This document shows positions 38,258 to 49,640 of a stretch of 64,000 bases of DNA, in pieces. The translations under genes were made by a program, and so were the position numbers. Numbering within the stretch: the first letter of the stretch is position 1; each line of letters opens with the position of its first letter. The stretch spans positions 6,483,001 through 6,547,000 of the forward strand of contig CM070875.1 of assembly GCA_036365515.1 (NCBI GenBank). Reading direction: 5' to 3'. A model generated the notes under the pieces. It was not told where the DNA came from. It did no database searches and worked only from the letters and a program-made list of their open reading frames with translations. This DNA comes from Torymus aiolomorphi (Eukaryota > Arthropoda > Insecta > Hymenoptera > Torymidae).

Positions 38258-40621
38258 GGACGTGCTTTGCATATAAACTTCCAAAATTAATACGAAATCG
38301 AATGCGGAGGAAGTTCAGTAAAAAGGGGTTAAAGTTCAAACTTTAAGCTTTATAATGATATCATAAAAAATGTATAGAGCCACGATAATTTTCGAGATAA
38401 TCAATTAATAATATGAAAATCGCTACGATTAATAAATACTGAAATCCCTTTAATTTTAATGCAAAGTGACCTATTAGTGTACATATATGCGATTGATTCA
38501 TAAAATTATTTTCTTTCTTTCAGACTAACCGACTTCACACTTTGATAAAGTTCTGTCAAGCTTAAACAACATTATTTTACACGAATCTTATATAGGCGTA
38601 GTCGAAGCATAACCCACAATTATCGAAATCATCGCTTCACAGAAATATCATCCACGTATACGCATGTAAGCACATTCCTCTCGCACTCAACTTCCACCTA
38701 TCTATAACCAGTACAAACCGGACAGAGCCGCCCTTTGTCCCTCTCTCGCCTCACCTCTCAGCTCCCGTTCCCACTCCCTTATCTCCCTCTCGAGCTCACT
38801 CTCTTTCTAAAAATAACCGCATCGCGAGTCCCGCACGTGCGTGCGCTTTAAATCCTCGTCCTCATACACCCAAAACTTCACGAAATAAACGACCCCCGCC
38901 CCCTTCTCTCTTTTTCTCTCCCTTTACCGCGTCGCCTCGTTCTTGCGATATACGTGGCGGCGACGGCATCGACCAGATGAGGCGAAGAACCGCTCCGGCG
39001 AGAGACGAAACCGGTCGCCGGGTGAGAAAACGAAGGAGAGGAAAACAAAGAGAAAAATCCGCCAAGTGCGCACACATATATATATATATATAGAGAGAGA
39101 AAACGAGCGCTGCAGCCGTGGCGAGTGTTATATAGGTATATATGTATACACACGCCGTCGACGACGCCTGATCGATTGGCTTGCGCTTTGTGATGGTCAT
39201 GCGCGCGCGCGCGACGTGATGGAGAGAGGAAGAGTATAAGGTGTTCTCAGACGTATAGGTATGTGTGTGCGTGTGTGTGTAGAAATGGAGAGGATGAGAT
39301 ATAGTTACCGTGGTTGTCTGAGATTCAGGAAAGGGATTGTTAGGAATGCTTTATGACTTGTGGATCTGCTGTGTGATTTTTTACACACTGTAATACAAAG
39401 TAGCTTATAGAATCTGAGTGTCGTATACATTTAACGTTGGGCGTGAATTTAGTTTTATAGATTTTATTTCTTCTTCTGATGATATATGATAAAGTTACTT
39501 TTATACAAAATTAGTTCTTTTACTGCTAGTAAGGGGGTGGGTAGATATCCCGATAGGGGAAATCACAGACAGGGAAAATCCCGATAGGTGATTTTAGCGA
39601 CAGGTATATTTTGAGATAGTAAGTTCAGCCGATCAAGGAAAATCTCAATAAGCAATATTACCGACAATTAAATCTTCAGAAAGAATTTTCACCGAGCGGG
39701 GAAAACGACGAAAGTATAATTATAGAAAGGGAATATGCCGAAAATGTTTTTAACGAATACCCAAAATATCGAAAGTGAAATTTCAGAAATGAAAATTATC
39801 GAAATGAAAAATACCGACGATGATAACATCCATGGGGAAAATGCCGAAACTTAGTTTCCATAATAGGTATAATGCCGAAATTCAATTCCCATACAGGCGA
39901 AAATACCAAAATCTTATAATATAAAATATAAGTATCTCATACTCGAAAAAACACTGTAAAATCTCGTAAAAATACGCTGAATATTAACAATAATTCAGTC
40001 GGTATGTCAGTGAACTGAAAAGAAAAAATATGCGTTATTGAAATTTAAGTATACATCTTGAAATTCGCCGAATATAAAAAATATCGTTTTTGTTTTTTTA
40101 TTTATGTATCCTATACAAACAATTAATTATTGTTATAAAAAAATTTTAAAGAAATACATTAGTTTGTGAAAGAAAAGTATGTATTGGCAATATCTAATAA
40201 ATATTTGTTTTGAAACAGGTATTTAATTACTATCCTGCTCGACTTAGTGGTTTAAAGTTAATCCATTATTGTAACAATCATACAAATATAATAACTAAGT
40301 TATACTTCTTAACAAAAGATAACGAATCGTTTTGAAATTTAACAGAGAGGTAGTTTTTTTCATATTTAAGAATCGATATTTTTATGAAATATTTTTATGA
40401 AATTTTTACGAAATTCATATTTTGAAAGTCAATTATTATCGTTGCCCTAGTACACGTTGCCGCGGGACTCAATCTGAAATTACTTTCTCGGGGATATGCC
40501 AGTAAACAATAATTATTTTATTTATATATGATGTACAAATTAAATAGAACTATTGCATATTTTGCTCTAAAACTTTATATGTGTGTTTTGGGGCTAATTT
40601 GGAATAAGTTAAAGAATTTTG

Positions 40622-41002
40622 ACCAACATAACCTCTTGAAATTTTAACACAATGTTGTACTCGATAAGTGTAATAAGTGGTAAAAATTTTGAGTCCATCA
40701 ATCGAATATTCTTTTTAAAAATGCAAATATAAGAAATTTATAAAAAAATTTTAACCTCAAATATCTTTGATCACAACGGTCAGATTTTTTTCGGCAAAGA
40801 ACTGAATCCTTAGATATAAAAAAGCTAATTCTTTGCCAAATTTCAAAACGATTCATTGACTTTTACTCCTGATATCGTTAACGAAAGAAAACGCACTTGT
40901 TTTCAAAAATAATTTTTTTCTCGCAAACAAATCAACATAACCTCTTGAAATTTTAACACAATGTTGTACTCGATAAGTGTAATAAGTGGTAAAAATTTTG
41001 AG
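40622..41002 (+). repeat. Tandem ~310 bp duplication in left arm
   Basis: A ~71 bp block (CAACATAACCTCTTGAAATT...AAAAATTTTGAGT) occurs at 40622-40692 and again at 40932-41002. The right arm of the large inverted repeat has only one copy, so the duplication, or the matching deletion, arose after the arms formed. Confidence 0.8.
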
Positions 41003-41284
41003 TGGAAAAATTTTTTGAGATATTAATTCAAGAAATGTAAACCATATTTTCATTAATAACAAATGACAGGCTAGAGATAATTTAAATAAAAAAACCGCTG
41101 CCAATTCATTGGCACTTAGCTTTCTCAAACTAATTTATCAATTCCTTTTTTTATACTTTTATAAAATAATTTTTCTCAAAAACAAATGAAGAAAATGTAT
41201 TGAAATTTTAACCAAATATAGTTTTCCGCCCTTTAACCTCAAAATGCCATCTTAAATGTCATTTTGCGGCCTCGGACGGAAAAA

Positions 41285-41406
41285 TACGTTACTGAAACGT
41301 GGACGTAAGAGAATTTTTACCTCATGCGACTTTTCGACCTCGCTTCGCTCGGCCGAAAAACGTCGCATGAGGTAAATAATCCTCTTCCGCCCGCGTTAGT
41401 AATGTA
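41285..41406. repeat. ~120 bp palindrome
   Basis: Mirror halves TACGTTACT...TTACCTCATGCGAC and GTCGCATGAGGTAA...AGTAATGTA, with an inner stem CGCTTCGCTCGGCCGAAAAA against TTTTCGACCTCGCTTCG. It is GC-richer than its surroundings. The two outer arms differ at several sites. Confidence 0.8.
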
Positions 41407-42284
41407 CTATTTTAATAAGTGTAATAAGTGTAATAAGTGGAAAATATTTCAAAATAATTAGTTCTTTAAGAAATAACAAAGATCTGTATTATTTTAATAA
41501 ATTGTTTATTTTCATAATCTTATCTGCTTTCACAATGATTGAAAACTCGCTGTAGGGGTATATTTTTAATTTTATTTAAATAATACCGTCTTTAGTTATT
41601 CATAAAAAAATACATGTTTTTTGATTGATAGACAATTTCATTAACCTAGCTTCATTATACCTCGTTGCAATATTTTTAAATAATGAACCTAATAGCTTAT
41701 TAAATTAGAAAAAGCAAGTAAACAACACGCGTGCGTATCGCGCGTCATTTCCACTTTTTAGTAACATATACATAAAGCCGTTTTCGAAAAATTTCGATAT
41801 GAAAAGATGGCTAAAACAGTTTTAGCCTAAAATATCTCTCAAATTCATAAACGAATTCTTTTATTACCATAAGAACTAATATAATAAATAATATACAAAC
41901 TCAACATATCTACAAAATTTCAAAGAAATTAAAACAATTTTACTCTAGTTATTGTGCAACCGAGAAAGCCATTTTCAGAAATACCATAATGTTAAATATC
42001 AAATATTTTAAAAAGTAGCCATATAATCTTGATCATAGTAAAATAATTTGGAGGTAATATTAATTATGAAAAGGGTTTTTATATATCGTGAATTGAATGT
42101 GTATTAGTTGCGTTCCAAGTAGGTAGGTTATTTTGTATTATTTATATCTTAACATAAATACTATTGTGTTGACACATTATTAATTGCATCTAATAAATGA
42201 TTTAAAGAAGCGATTAAGTCAATTTTACTTCCAAAATCGCCAGACATACAAAGCTCAATTTCTTTCATTTATTAATTTTACTAA

Positions 42285-42840
42285 AAATATTTTAACCTCA
42301 AATATCTGAAATTTATGGACCAATCATTTTGCCCCAAGAAATCGACATAAAAATCTAAAAAATACACCTCTACAAGAAATTTTGAAGCGAATAAGTCAAT
42401 TTTATTCCAGCAATCGTTGCACATACAAAACTCATTTTTTTTATTTTTTCATTTTTCAATGCTTACGTTTTTTTTTATAATAACAGAACACCCTATAAAA
42501 GAACATTTTTTTTTTAGGAAATATAGCTATTTTAATTCTATTTCGAATGCTGCCCATTCCCTTCGAATACATAGAGCTATTCTCGAAAATTACGATTTGA
42601 AAAAAGGTTAAAAATATTTTAACTTCAAATATCTCTTAAATCTATGGACCAATCATTTTGCCCAAATAACTCGATCGAAAACTATACAAAATCCACCTCT
42701 ACGAGGAATTTTGAAGCGATTAAGTCAATTTTTACTCCGGCAATGGTTAGACATACTAAACTCATTTTTTTCATTTTTCTATGTTTACGTTTTTATTAAT
42801 AACAAATAACAGGTTTACTCCATAAAACGTGTGACATAGA
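42285..42840 (+). repeat. Degenerate tandem repeat, ~327 bp unit
   Basis: Two units start TTTTAACCTCAAATATCT (42290) and TTTTAACTTCAAATATCT (42617), and share ATGGACCAATCATTTTGCCC and TTTGAAGCGA(T/A)TAAGTCAATTTT. Related single units occur near 40749, 41824 and 48294. Confidence 0.75.
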
Positions 42841-43285
42841 GAACACATTTTTTCCATTTTTTAATTTTTTTCTCAAAAACTAACCAACAGAATGGATTAA
42901 AATTTTCACAGATTATAGCAATTTATATTCTGCATTATCGTGAATTTTCTCCAAAAAATTGACCGTTTACTTTAGGAGTTATTAGCTTTAAAAAAAAAAA
43001 CACGTTTTTGTTAATAACAAGAGGACCGTGATAGCTAGATAATTTTTTTTTTTGAAATTATAGGTTTTTTTATGCTCTTTCAAATGCGACCCATCTGATT
43101 CAAAAATTTAAATCCGATCATTAAAAAAAAATCAAAAATAAATTTTTCGAAAATCAAAAATTTGAAATAAAACAAAAACGAATCAGTAAATCATCAAAAA
43201 TTATTTTCTTCCCGAATTCGGAATAAAAAAAAAAAAAAATGAGAACCTGATGATTAAAATCGAGCGCGTAGATCTGGAGATAAAG

Positions 43286-43444
43286 CGGTATACATACACA
43301 CACACGCACACACACACCCACACATCCATACAGACATTTTCTAAAATCATGTGAAACAAACTTCTAACACCTCTAATGATGTTTATAGAGAGTTTTAACG
43401 AAGTTGAAAAATTTACTATTACAAAGCTTCCTCTAGGAGGAAGC
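43286..43444 (+). repeat. (CA)n block ending in hairpin, copy 1
   Basis: A (CA)n run near 43292-43323 is followed ~105 bp later by an 8 bp perfect stem, GCTTCCTC-TAG-GAGGAAGC (43426-43444), then AAAAG. Related blocks end at 43856 and 45855. Confidence 0.7.
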
Positions 43445-43696
43445 AAAAGAAATTGTAGCTAATTTAAAGACCTTTTAATAAAAATTTAGTTTATTAAGTA
43501 ATACTGGTTAAAACAAATTAAAAAATCAAAAAAACGAAAAATTCAAAATCATTTTTTGGTTATAAAAAAAGAAAATCGGTAAAATCAAAAAGTAGGGTAT
43601 GCTCTCTCTATTCTCTTCCGAAACGAAGAGAATAAGCCTTTTCCGATGCAAATCGGTCGATCAGTTCAAAAGTTCTCGCCTGTATAGACAGAAAAC

Positions 43697-43856
43697 ACAC
43701 ACACACACACGCGCGCACGCACGCATGCACACACACGACACGAACATTTTTTATCAAAAACAACGGATTTTAGCGCCAAAAGTCTTAAAACATGTTCTTG
43801 AACATTTTTGGTTCAAAAATTTTTTTCACCGTTATAAAGTTTCCAATTTGAGGAAG
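43697..43856 (+). repeat. (CA)n block ending in hairpin, copy 2
   Basis: A CA/CG dinucleotide run at 43697-43738, then unique DNA, then an imperfect stem GTTTCC...GGAAGC at 43839-43856 followed by AAAA. Same layout as the blocks at 43286 and 45606. Confidence 0.6.
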
Positions 43857-43871
43857 CAAAAATATACATAA

Positions 43872-44960
43872 AGCATTGGCTAGCCAATTAAATAAAATTA
43901 CGCAACTAAAAAACAAATTACGCATTGGGTTGTATTCGATACTAGTGATATTGAGGATATTTAGTATCTACACAAAGCACCTACACAGGACTTTTTTAGC
44001 ACGGCTAAGTTCTACACAAATAATATTAAGAAAAAATGTACACATATATAGTCTACACTGAGATAGATTACACGATTAAACTGTACATCATGTGTAGATC
44101 ATATTAATGTAGATTTTAACTGTGCACAATTTATCTCGATAAATAGTTTGGGTGCCGAAATTCTCTGTGTAGAATTTATTTGTGTAGCATTTTAGAAAAT
44201 ACTTGTGTACGATATCGCCGCAAGTCGTCGATTAAATTTACATACTTAATTATAGGTAATTTTTAATCAATTACATAAAATTTGATCTCAATTGAGGGCC
44301 CCGAAAAGGAACATCCCGAGATTTTGCAGAAAATGTATCGAATTTGAAAATTGAGCAAATCGCGATTTTTAAAAAACAGGCATGTAAAGAATTGAAATGC
44401 GCATTTTTATGTGAAGAAATCAAATTTTCATCTTTATTAGTTTTATTAAAAATCCCAATAAACTGTTTTTTTTTTTTTTGGAAAAAAAAGTTTAATATAA
44501 TTTTCTGTTCAACTCGCCAGAACTTCGTTCAGATCAAATATTTCATTCAGAAATTTTTACCCAATAAATTTTGCAGTATTATAGGAATATTATAATCCAT
44601 AGCGCAATAATAGATATTGTTATTGAACCAAACAGCGAATTTTATAACAATTTTTTTCACTATTTTAAACCTGCATTTTCAAATGCAAAAGTTGTGTAAC
44701 GAATTTTCGAATTTTGCTCCATGTATTGTTGCTAAATAGAATTTTTTGTGATTGTTACGATAAATGCTGTAGAAAGCCGCGCGCCGCGGTACACTATTAC
44801 GACAAGCGTACGACACAATCACAAACAATGGTACAAATTTTTAACAACAATACATAGACTACTGAAATTTTCGTGTCGTGCGATCGTCGTAACACATATA
44901 GCGTGGCGCGTGGCCTTCAACAGCATTTATCGTAACAATCACGAAAAATTCTATTTAGCA
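43872..44960 (+). repeat. Direct repeat, copy 1
   Basis: It shares ATTACGCAACTAAAAAACAAATTACG, TAGTCTACACTGAGATAG and many other blocks, in the same order and orientation, with 46864-47875. Divergence is modest. No coding capacity seen. Confidence 0.85.
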
Positions 44961-45321
44961 ACAACTTTTGCATTTGAAAATGCAGGTTCAAAATAGCGAA
45001 AGAAATTGTTATAAAATTTGCTATTTGGTTCAATAAGAATCTTTACTATTGCACTATCGTTTATAATATTCCTAATACTACAAAATTTATTGTGTAAAAG
45101 GACCCCGCACACAATGTATGGGAAAAAATCATTCGGTCAAATTTTGGGGGGTTTTGCCCATGAGAACTTTTGTTCAGGACCTCAAGATCTATCTTTTCCC
45201 CAAGTTTGATCCAATTTGACCGAATGATTATTTTCCATTGTGTGCGGGGTCCTTTTTTGAAGGAAATATTTGATCAGAACGAAGTTCTGGCGAGTTGAAC
45301 AGAAAATTACATTAAACTTTA
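44488..45321. repeat. ~830 bp palindrome within direct repeat copy 1
   Basis: It begins AAAGTTTAATATAATTTTC and ends with the inverse (GAAAATTACATTAAACTTT). The arms mirror around a short loop at 44813-44877. A 161 bp MITE-like element (45096-45256) interrupts only the right arm. Confidence 0.85.
45096..45256. repeat. 161 bp MITE-like element, GGACCCCGCACACAATG ends
   Basis: Perfect 21 bp inverted ends, AAAAGGACCCCGCACACAAT plus one more base, continue as imperfect inversion through AATCATTCGGTCAAATT. It is absent from the corresponding left-arm position of the host palindrome and from the second direct-repeat copy, so it is a clean nested insertion. Confidence 0.85.
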
Positions 45322-45605
45322 TTTTACTCAACAATAACATCCGATTGGGCCGATAAAAATGTGAATTGATAAGTCATATCAAGACCTTTCAGAAAATGGA
45401 CCTACTTCCCACCGATATCCAAATTCGGTGACGAAAAAAAAAAATTTCGATTTTTCGATATTTTGCTTTATTTTTTTTACCCGACTTAATATTATCCGAT
45501 CAACTATATAATTGAACTTGCACAACTCCAAATAAGCTTTAAATACGTGCCAAAAATAAACTTGATATCTCTGACCAGTTTCAAGTTATGCTGCGGACAA
45601 ATTTA

Positions 45606-45616
45606 TAACACACACA

Positions 45617-45653
<37 letters not shown>

Positions 45654-45855
45654 ACACACCCACAGACCCCCCCCCCTCCACACACACACATACACACAGA
45701 CACACACACAGACACCAGCACACACACAGATACATATGCACAGAAATCTTCAAGAAAACGCATATTTCGACTCAGGGATCTCAGAAATATAAAAAATCAT
45801 CGAAATCTCGGGGTCGAAAAATTTGACCGTTAATAAGCTTTCTCTTTGAGAAAGC
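45606..45855 (+). repeat. (CA)n block ending in hairpin, copy 3
   Basis: A long interrupted (CA)n run at about 45608-45730 is followed by an 8 bp perfect stem GCTTTCTC-TTT-GAGAAAGC (45837-45855), then AAAAA. The stem differs from copy 1 by a compensating pair (C:G to T:A). Confidence 0.7.
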
Positions 45856-45859
45856 AAAA

Positions 45860-46056
45860 AATCTTAACTGTTAACGAACGGACGATTGGATATGGACAAA
45901 TGGAATGGTCATTTATAGTTAGATGATTTCGTTAAGAATTAACTTAGATTTGTTTACTCAAACGATTCGTGACTTAACTGTTAACGAATTTGTCTAATTT
46001 TAAATGAACATTCCATTTGTCCATATCAAAACGTCCGTTCATTAACAGTTAAGATT
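45860..46056. repeat. ~197 bp foldback, AATCTTAACTGTTAA ends
   Basis: Left AATCTTAACTGTTAACGAAC...GGACAAATGGAATG and right CATTCCATTTGTCC...GTTCATTAACAGTTAAGATT are inverted copies (~57 bp each) around a ~80 bp centre that itself contains TTAACTGTTAACGAA again. Confidence 0.85.
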
Positions 46057-46391
46057 TTCTTTTCTCTGTGCACCTGCGCAGAGACATATTGCCAACATTT
46101 TTAAAGTTAAAACGCAAAATTTACAAAAAACAAATATCACAATAAAAAAGCTAAGAAAAGGTACGTCTAAAACGCTGAATGTACATTTTTTAATAGTACA
46201 TTTTAGTATCGCAGACACGAGTTATAACTAGCATGATTTGGCGCTCGCGGGGGAGGGGGGGGGGGTGACGCGACCGACTCCATAATAGGTATCATTTTAC
46301 TGATGCCAAGGCCATTTGTAACTTTACCCATTTTTATGAAAAAAATCAAGAAAACAATATGTTACAACAAAAGTGAGGAAAGAGATGTTCT

Positions 46392-46691
46392 TAAGAATTG
46401 AAATCTCGGATTCCCTTGACCATTTTATAAAAAATGGAAAGTTCTTTTGAACAATTTGAAAATATTTTATGGATAAAATAGATGTATTTTCTAGGGGGGT
46501 TAAGAATTACAATGGTCAGAAATTCCGATAGCGAAAATCCCGATAGGTAATTTAACCGATAGCTAAATCATCGGAATAAGGTTCTAATCTAATAGGAAAA
46601 ATTCCTACGAGAAAGTTATAAATGGTCAATAGTTCCGAAAATAATTTTGACAGTGGTCAAAAGTTTCGTAAATAATTTTGACAATGGTTCA
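46392..46691 (+). repeat. Direct repeat pair B, copy 1
   Basis: About 300 bp that recurs almost unchanged at 48534-48852. It contains the words AATCCCGATAGGTAATTTAAC and GGGGGGTTAAGAATTACAATG, which resemble the ends and subterminal DNA of the large element, so it may be a solo end of the same family. Confidence 0.85.
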
Positions 46692-46863
46692 TGGAAAATC
46701 GGTGGTTAAACAGGCCGAAATTTCGAAAACTAATAAAACACTTCTTAAAACGTATATAAAGATAAACGTTTGCGCTAGATGCGTTAGTACAATTGATTAA
46801 TCAAAATATAAGTTGATTAAATCAATAATCTGATTACCAATAAGCTATAAAAACATATACATA

Positions 46864-47875
46864 AAACATTGGTGAGTCAAATAAATAAAATTACGCAACT
46901 AAAAAACAAATTACGCATTGGGTTGTATTCGATACTATAAGCGATATTGAACACATTTAGTATCTACACAAAGCCCCTATACAGAACTTTTATAGCACGG
47001 CTAAGTTCTACACAAATAATATTAAGAAAAAATGTACACATATATAGTCTACACTGAGATAGATTACACGATTAAAATGTACATCATGTGTAGATTATAT
47101 TAATGTAGATTATAACTGTGCACAATTTATCTCGATAAATAGTTTGTGGGCCGAAATTCTCTGCATAGACTTTATTTGTGTAGCATTTTACAAAATACTT
47201 GTGTACGATATCGCCGAAACTCGTCGATTAAATTCACATACTTAATTATAGGTAGTTTTTAATCAATACCGCGATTTTGCAAAAGTATCAAATTTGAAAA
47301 TTGAGCAAATCGCGATTTTTAAAGAACAGGCATGTAAAGAATTGAAATGCGTATTTTTATATGAAGAAATTAAATTTCCATCTTTATTAGTTTTATTAAA
47401 AATCCCAATAAACTATTTTTTTTTTTGGATAAAAAAAGTTTAATGTAATTTTCTGTTCAACTCGACAGAACTTCGTTCTAATCAAATATTTCCTTCAAAA
47501 CATTTTATACAATAAATTTTGTAGTATTAGGAATATTATAAACCATAGTGCAATAATAAAGATTGTTATTGAACCAAATAGAAAATTTTATCACATTTTT
47601 TTTTTCTATTTTAAACCTGCATTTTCAAATGCAAAAATTGTGTAACGAATTTCCTAATTTTTCTCTATGTATTGTTGCTAAATAGAATTTTTCGTGATTG
47701 TTACGATAAATAATATTGAAGGCCACGCGCCACGCTATACGTGTTACGACGGTCGTACGACAAGAAAATTTCAGTAGTCTATGTATTGTTGTTAAAAATT
47801 TGTACCATTTTTCGTGATCGTGTCATACGTACGTCGTAATACGTGTACCGTGGCGCGCGGCCTTCAACAGCATAT
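46864..47875 (+). repeat. Direct repeat, copy 2
   Basis: It matches 43872-44960 in order. The right half of the palindrome seen in copy 1 is reduced to about 60 bp, and the central loop (47755-47820) is in the opposite orientation. It ends near CGGCCTTCAACAGCAT. Confidence 0.85.
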
Positions 47876-48431
47876 GTCTTTTATTCATCTCATTATCGTC
47901 TTTTTCGCTCTAAAAGAAAAACCGCTGCCAATTCATTGGCCCCGTGGCTTCCTCAAACTTAATTTGCTGATTCCTTTAATTATTAATAACAAAATTTATA
48001 ATTTTTTCAACAATTTATGATATAATTCTAATTAAATTAATTTATGAATATTAAAAAGTATTAATTTTTTAAATTATGTATAAAATATGAATAATAATAG
48101 GTATGATTTATTTTTTAAATTACGTGTGAAAAACAAATAAAATTTCTAATAACGTTTACTTCAAATTATATTTTCTTTGTGAAATTTCACACATACCTAT
48201 ATTGCCTATACCAGCCACAAAATTGTCTATAAATTTCATGTTTATACATAAAGCCGTTCCCGAAAAATTATGATTTGAAAAGAGGACTAAAACAGTTTTA
48301 GCCTCAAATATCTCCGAAATGCATAAATCAATTCTTTTACCATAAGAACTCGTATAATAAATAATATACAAACTCTACATCTCTACAAAATTTCAAAGGA
48401 ATTAAAACAGTTTTCCTCTAGTTCGTCGTGC

Positions 48432-48535
48432 GGCACGAAGAAAAGCCAACTTGGAAGTTACAGCCGAAGAAAAGCCAAAAATGCGTCTAAGGCGAAGAAA
48501 AGCCAGCTTGCATCCTCCCGGACGAAGAAAAGCTA
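48432..48535 (+). repeat. Four short repeats, GAAGAAAAGCCA, ~29 bp apart
   Basis: CGAAGAAAAGCCA (or GCTA in the last) occurs four times with ~17 bp of different sequence between copies. It lies directly before direct repeat B copy 2. Confidence 0.75.
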
Positions 48536-48852
48536 AGAATTGAAATCTCGGATTCCCTTGGCCATTTTATAAAAAATGGAAAATCCAAAAAGGTTCTTTT
48601 GAACAATTTGAAAATATTTTATGGGTAAAATAGATATATTTTCTAGGGGGGGGGGGGGTTAAGAATTACAATGGTCAGAAATTCCGATAGCGAAAATCCC
48701 GATAGGTAATTTAACCCATAGCTAAATCATCGGAATAAGGTTCTAATCTAATAGGAAAAATTCCTACGAGAAAGTTTTGAATGGTCAATAGATCCGAAAA
48801 TAATTTTGACAGTGGTCAAAAGTTTCGCAAATAATTTTGACAATGGGTCATA
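48534..48852 (+). repeat. Direct repeat pair B, copy 2
   Basis: Same sequence as 46392-46691, with a longer poly-G (nine or more G near 48647) and a short extra segment near 48581. Same strand and order as copy 1. Confidence 0.85.
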
Positions 48853-48976
48853 GTAACAAAAAAGAAATATCCGAAAGGTCGAATAGTCGAAATAAAATCA
48901 ATGATAAGAAACGATGGTGAGGATCAACCCAGGTACACAAAAAAACACTTTAACTTTCCATTTTCAAAACCACAAC

Positions 48977-49007
48977 GTTTCGCTAGTTAGTTTTCTAGCC
49001 TCATCAG
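48977..49007 (-). ncRNA. Hammerhead-ribozyme-like core of second PLE
   Basis: The - strand reads CTGATGA (49007-49001), a stem II formed by GCTAG with CTAGC (48986-48982), then GAAAC (48981-48977) and GTTG. Same order as at 1714-1745, and 282 bp downstream of the PLE stop codon. The cleavage site and stems I and III are not evident. Confidence 0.5.
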
Positions 49008-49289
49008 GTAATCATTTATTTAACTATAAAAACAAAGACACAATAGAATCTTAAACATGGTTATTTTGGTTGTAATCACAAAGAGAGAATACTAAAAAAT
49101 ACATACAATATAGTTATTATCATCGTAGGTATTTTTAAGAGCCAGAAGCTCTACGTCCTATTACACAAGATAAATCGCCAACCGACAAACTCACGTTTCA
49201 CAAAGTAGTATATATAAATAAATCGCTCTCGCATTTTCATCCGTAATCAAAACAATCAATACATAAATACAAATCAACAAACATTATAA

Positions 49290-49517
49290 TTATATAAAAC
49301 GATGAGAATTCAAATCAAATTTATTAAAAATTCTGTTGTACTGACTATTTAAAAATTGTGTGTCTTCCTGTCTGTTGATTGTGTTATCAATAAAATTGAT
49401 GTGCAGCATTTCAGAAATACGACGTTTTTCTCTGTTAATTTCCCTATCTAATATTAATGTGTTAGCCCAATCAAAATTGTGTGTAGGATTATCTTTGATA
49501 TGTGTGGAACAGGAAGC
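49290..49517 (-). pseudogene. Penelope-like element fragment, C-terminal region
   Basis: The - strand frame, 75 residues plus stop, contains THNFDWANTLIL, then REKRRISEMLHINFI, then EDTQFLNSQYN, parallel to the PLE fragment at 927-1127 and typical of the extreme PLE C-terminus after GIY-YIG. The 5' side is cut off exactly at a (CA)n tract (GT on the + strand, 49524-49640). The reverse transcriptase is absent, so it is dead. I name the family from motif memory. Confidence 0.7.
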
Positions 49518-49519
49518 AA

Positions 49520-49640
<121 letters not shown>

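Larger units (their letters stand above)
16198..39532. other. Long non-coding stretch upstream of the - strand transporter
   Basis: About 23 kb with no exon I can support. It consists of AT-rich unique DNA, several GC-richer islands (near 24.2-24.9, 30.4-30.7, 34.5-34.8, 36.0-36.6 and 38.7-39.3 kb), CT/GA tracts, and small foldbacks listed separately. It probably includes the 5'UTR intron and upstream regulatory DNA of the transporter. The GC islands have dinucleotide runs such as CGCG and CACA, and could be promoters of non-coding transcripts, but I have no evidence of that. Confidence 0.5.

Noticed and set aside
16198..39532. tRNA, rRNA or endogenous viral sequences
   Set aside because: Scanned by eye for tRNA B-box-like motifs and long viral-type frames; none convincing. 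A proper covariance or protein search would be needed to exclude them.
48432..48535. CRISPR-like array
   Set aside because: Only four imperfect 12-13 bp repeats, no leader or cas genes, and a clearly eukaryotic context.
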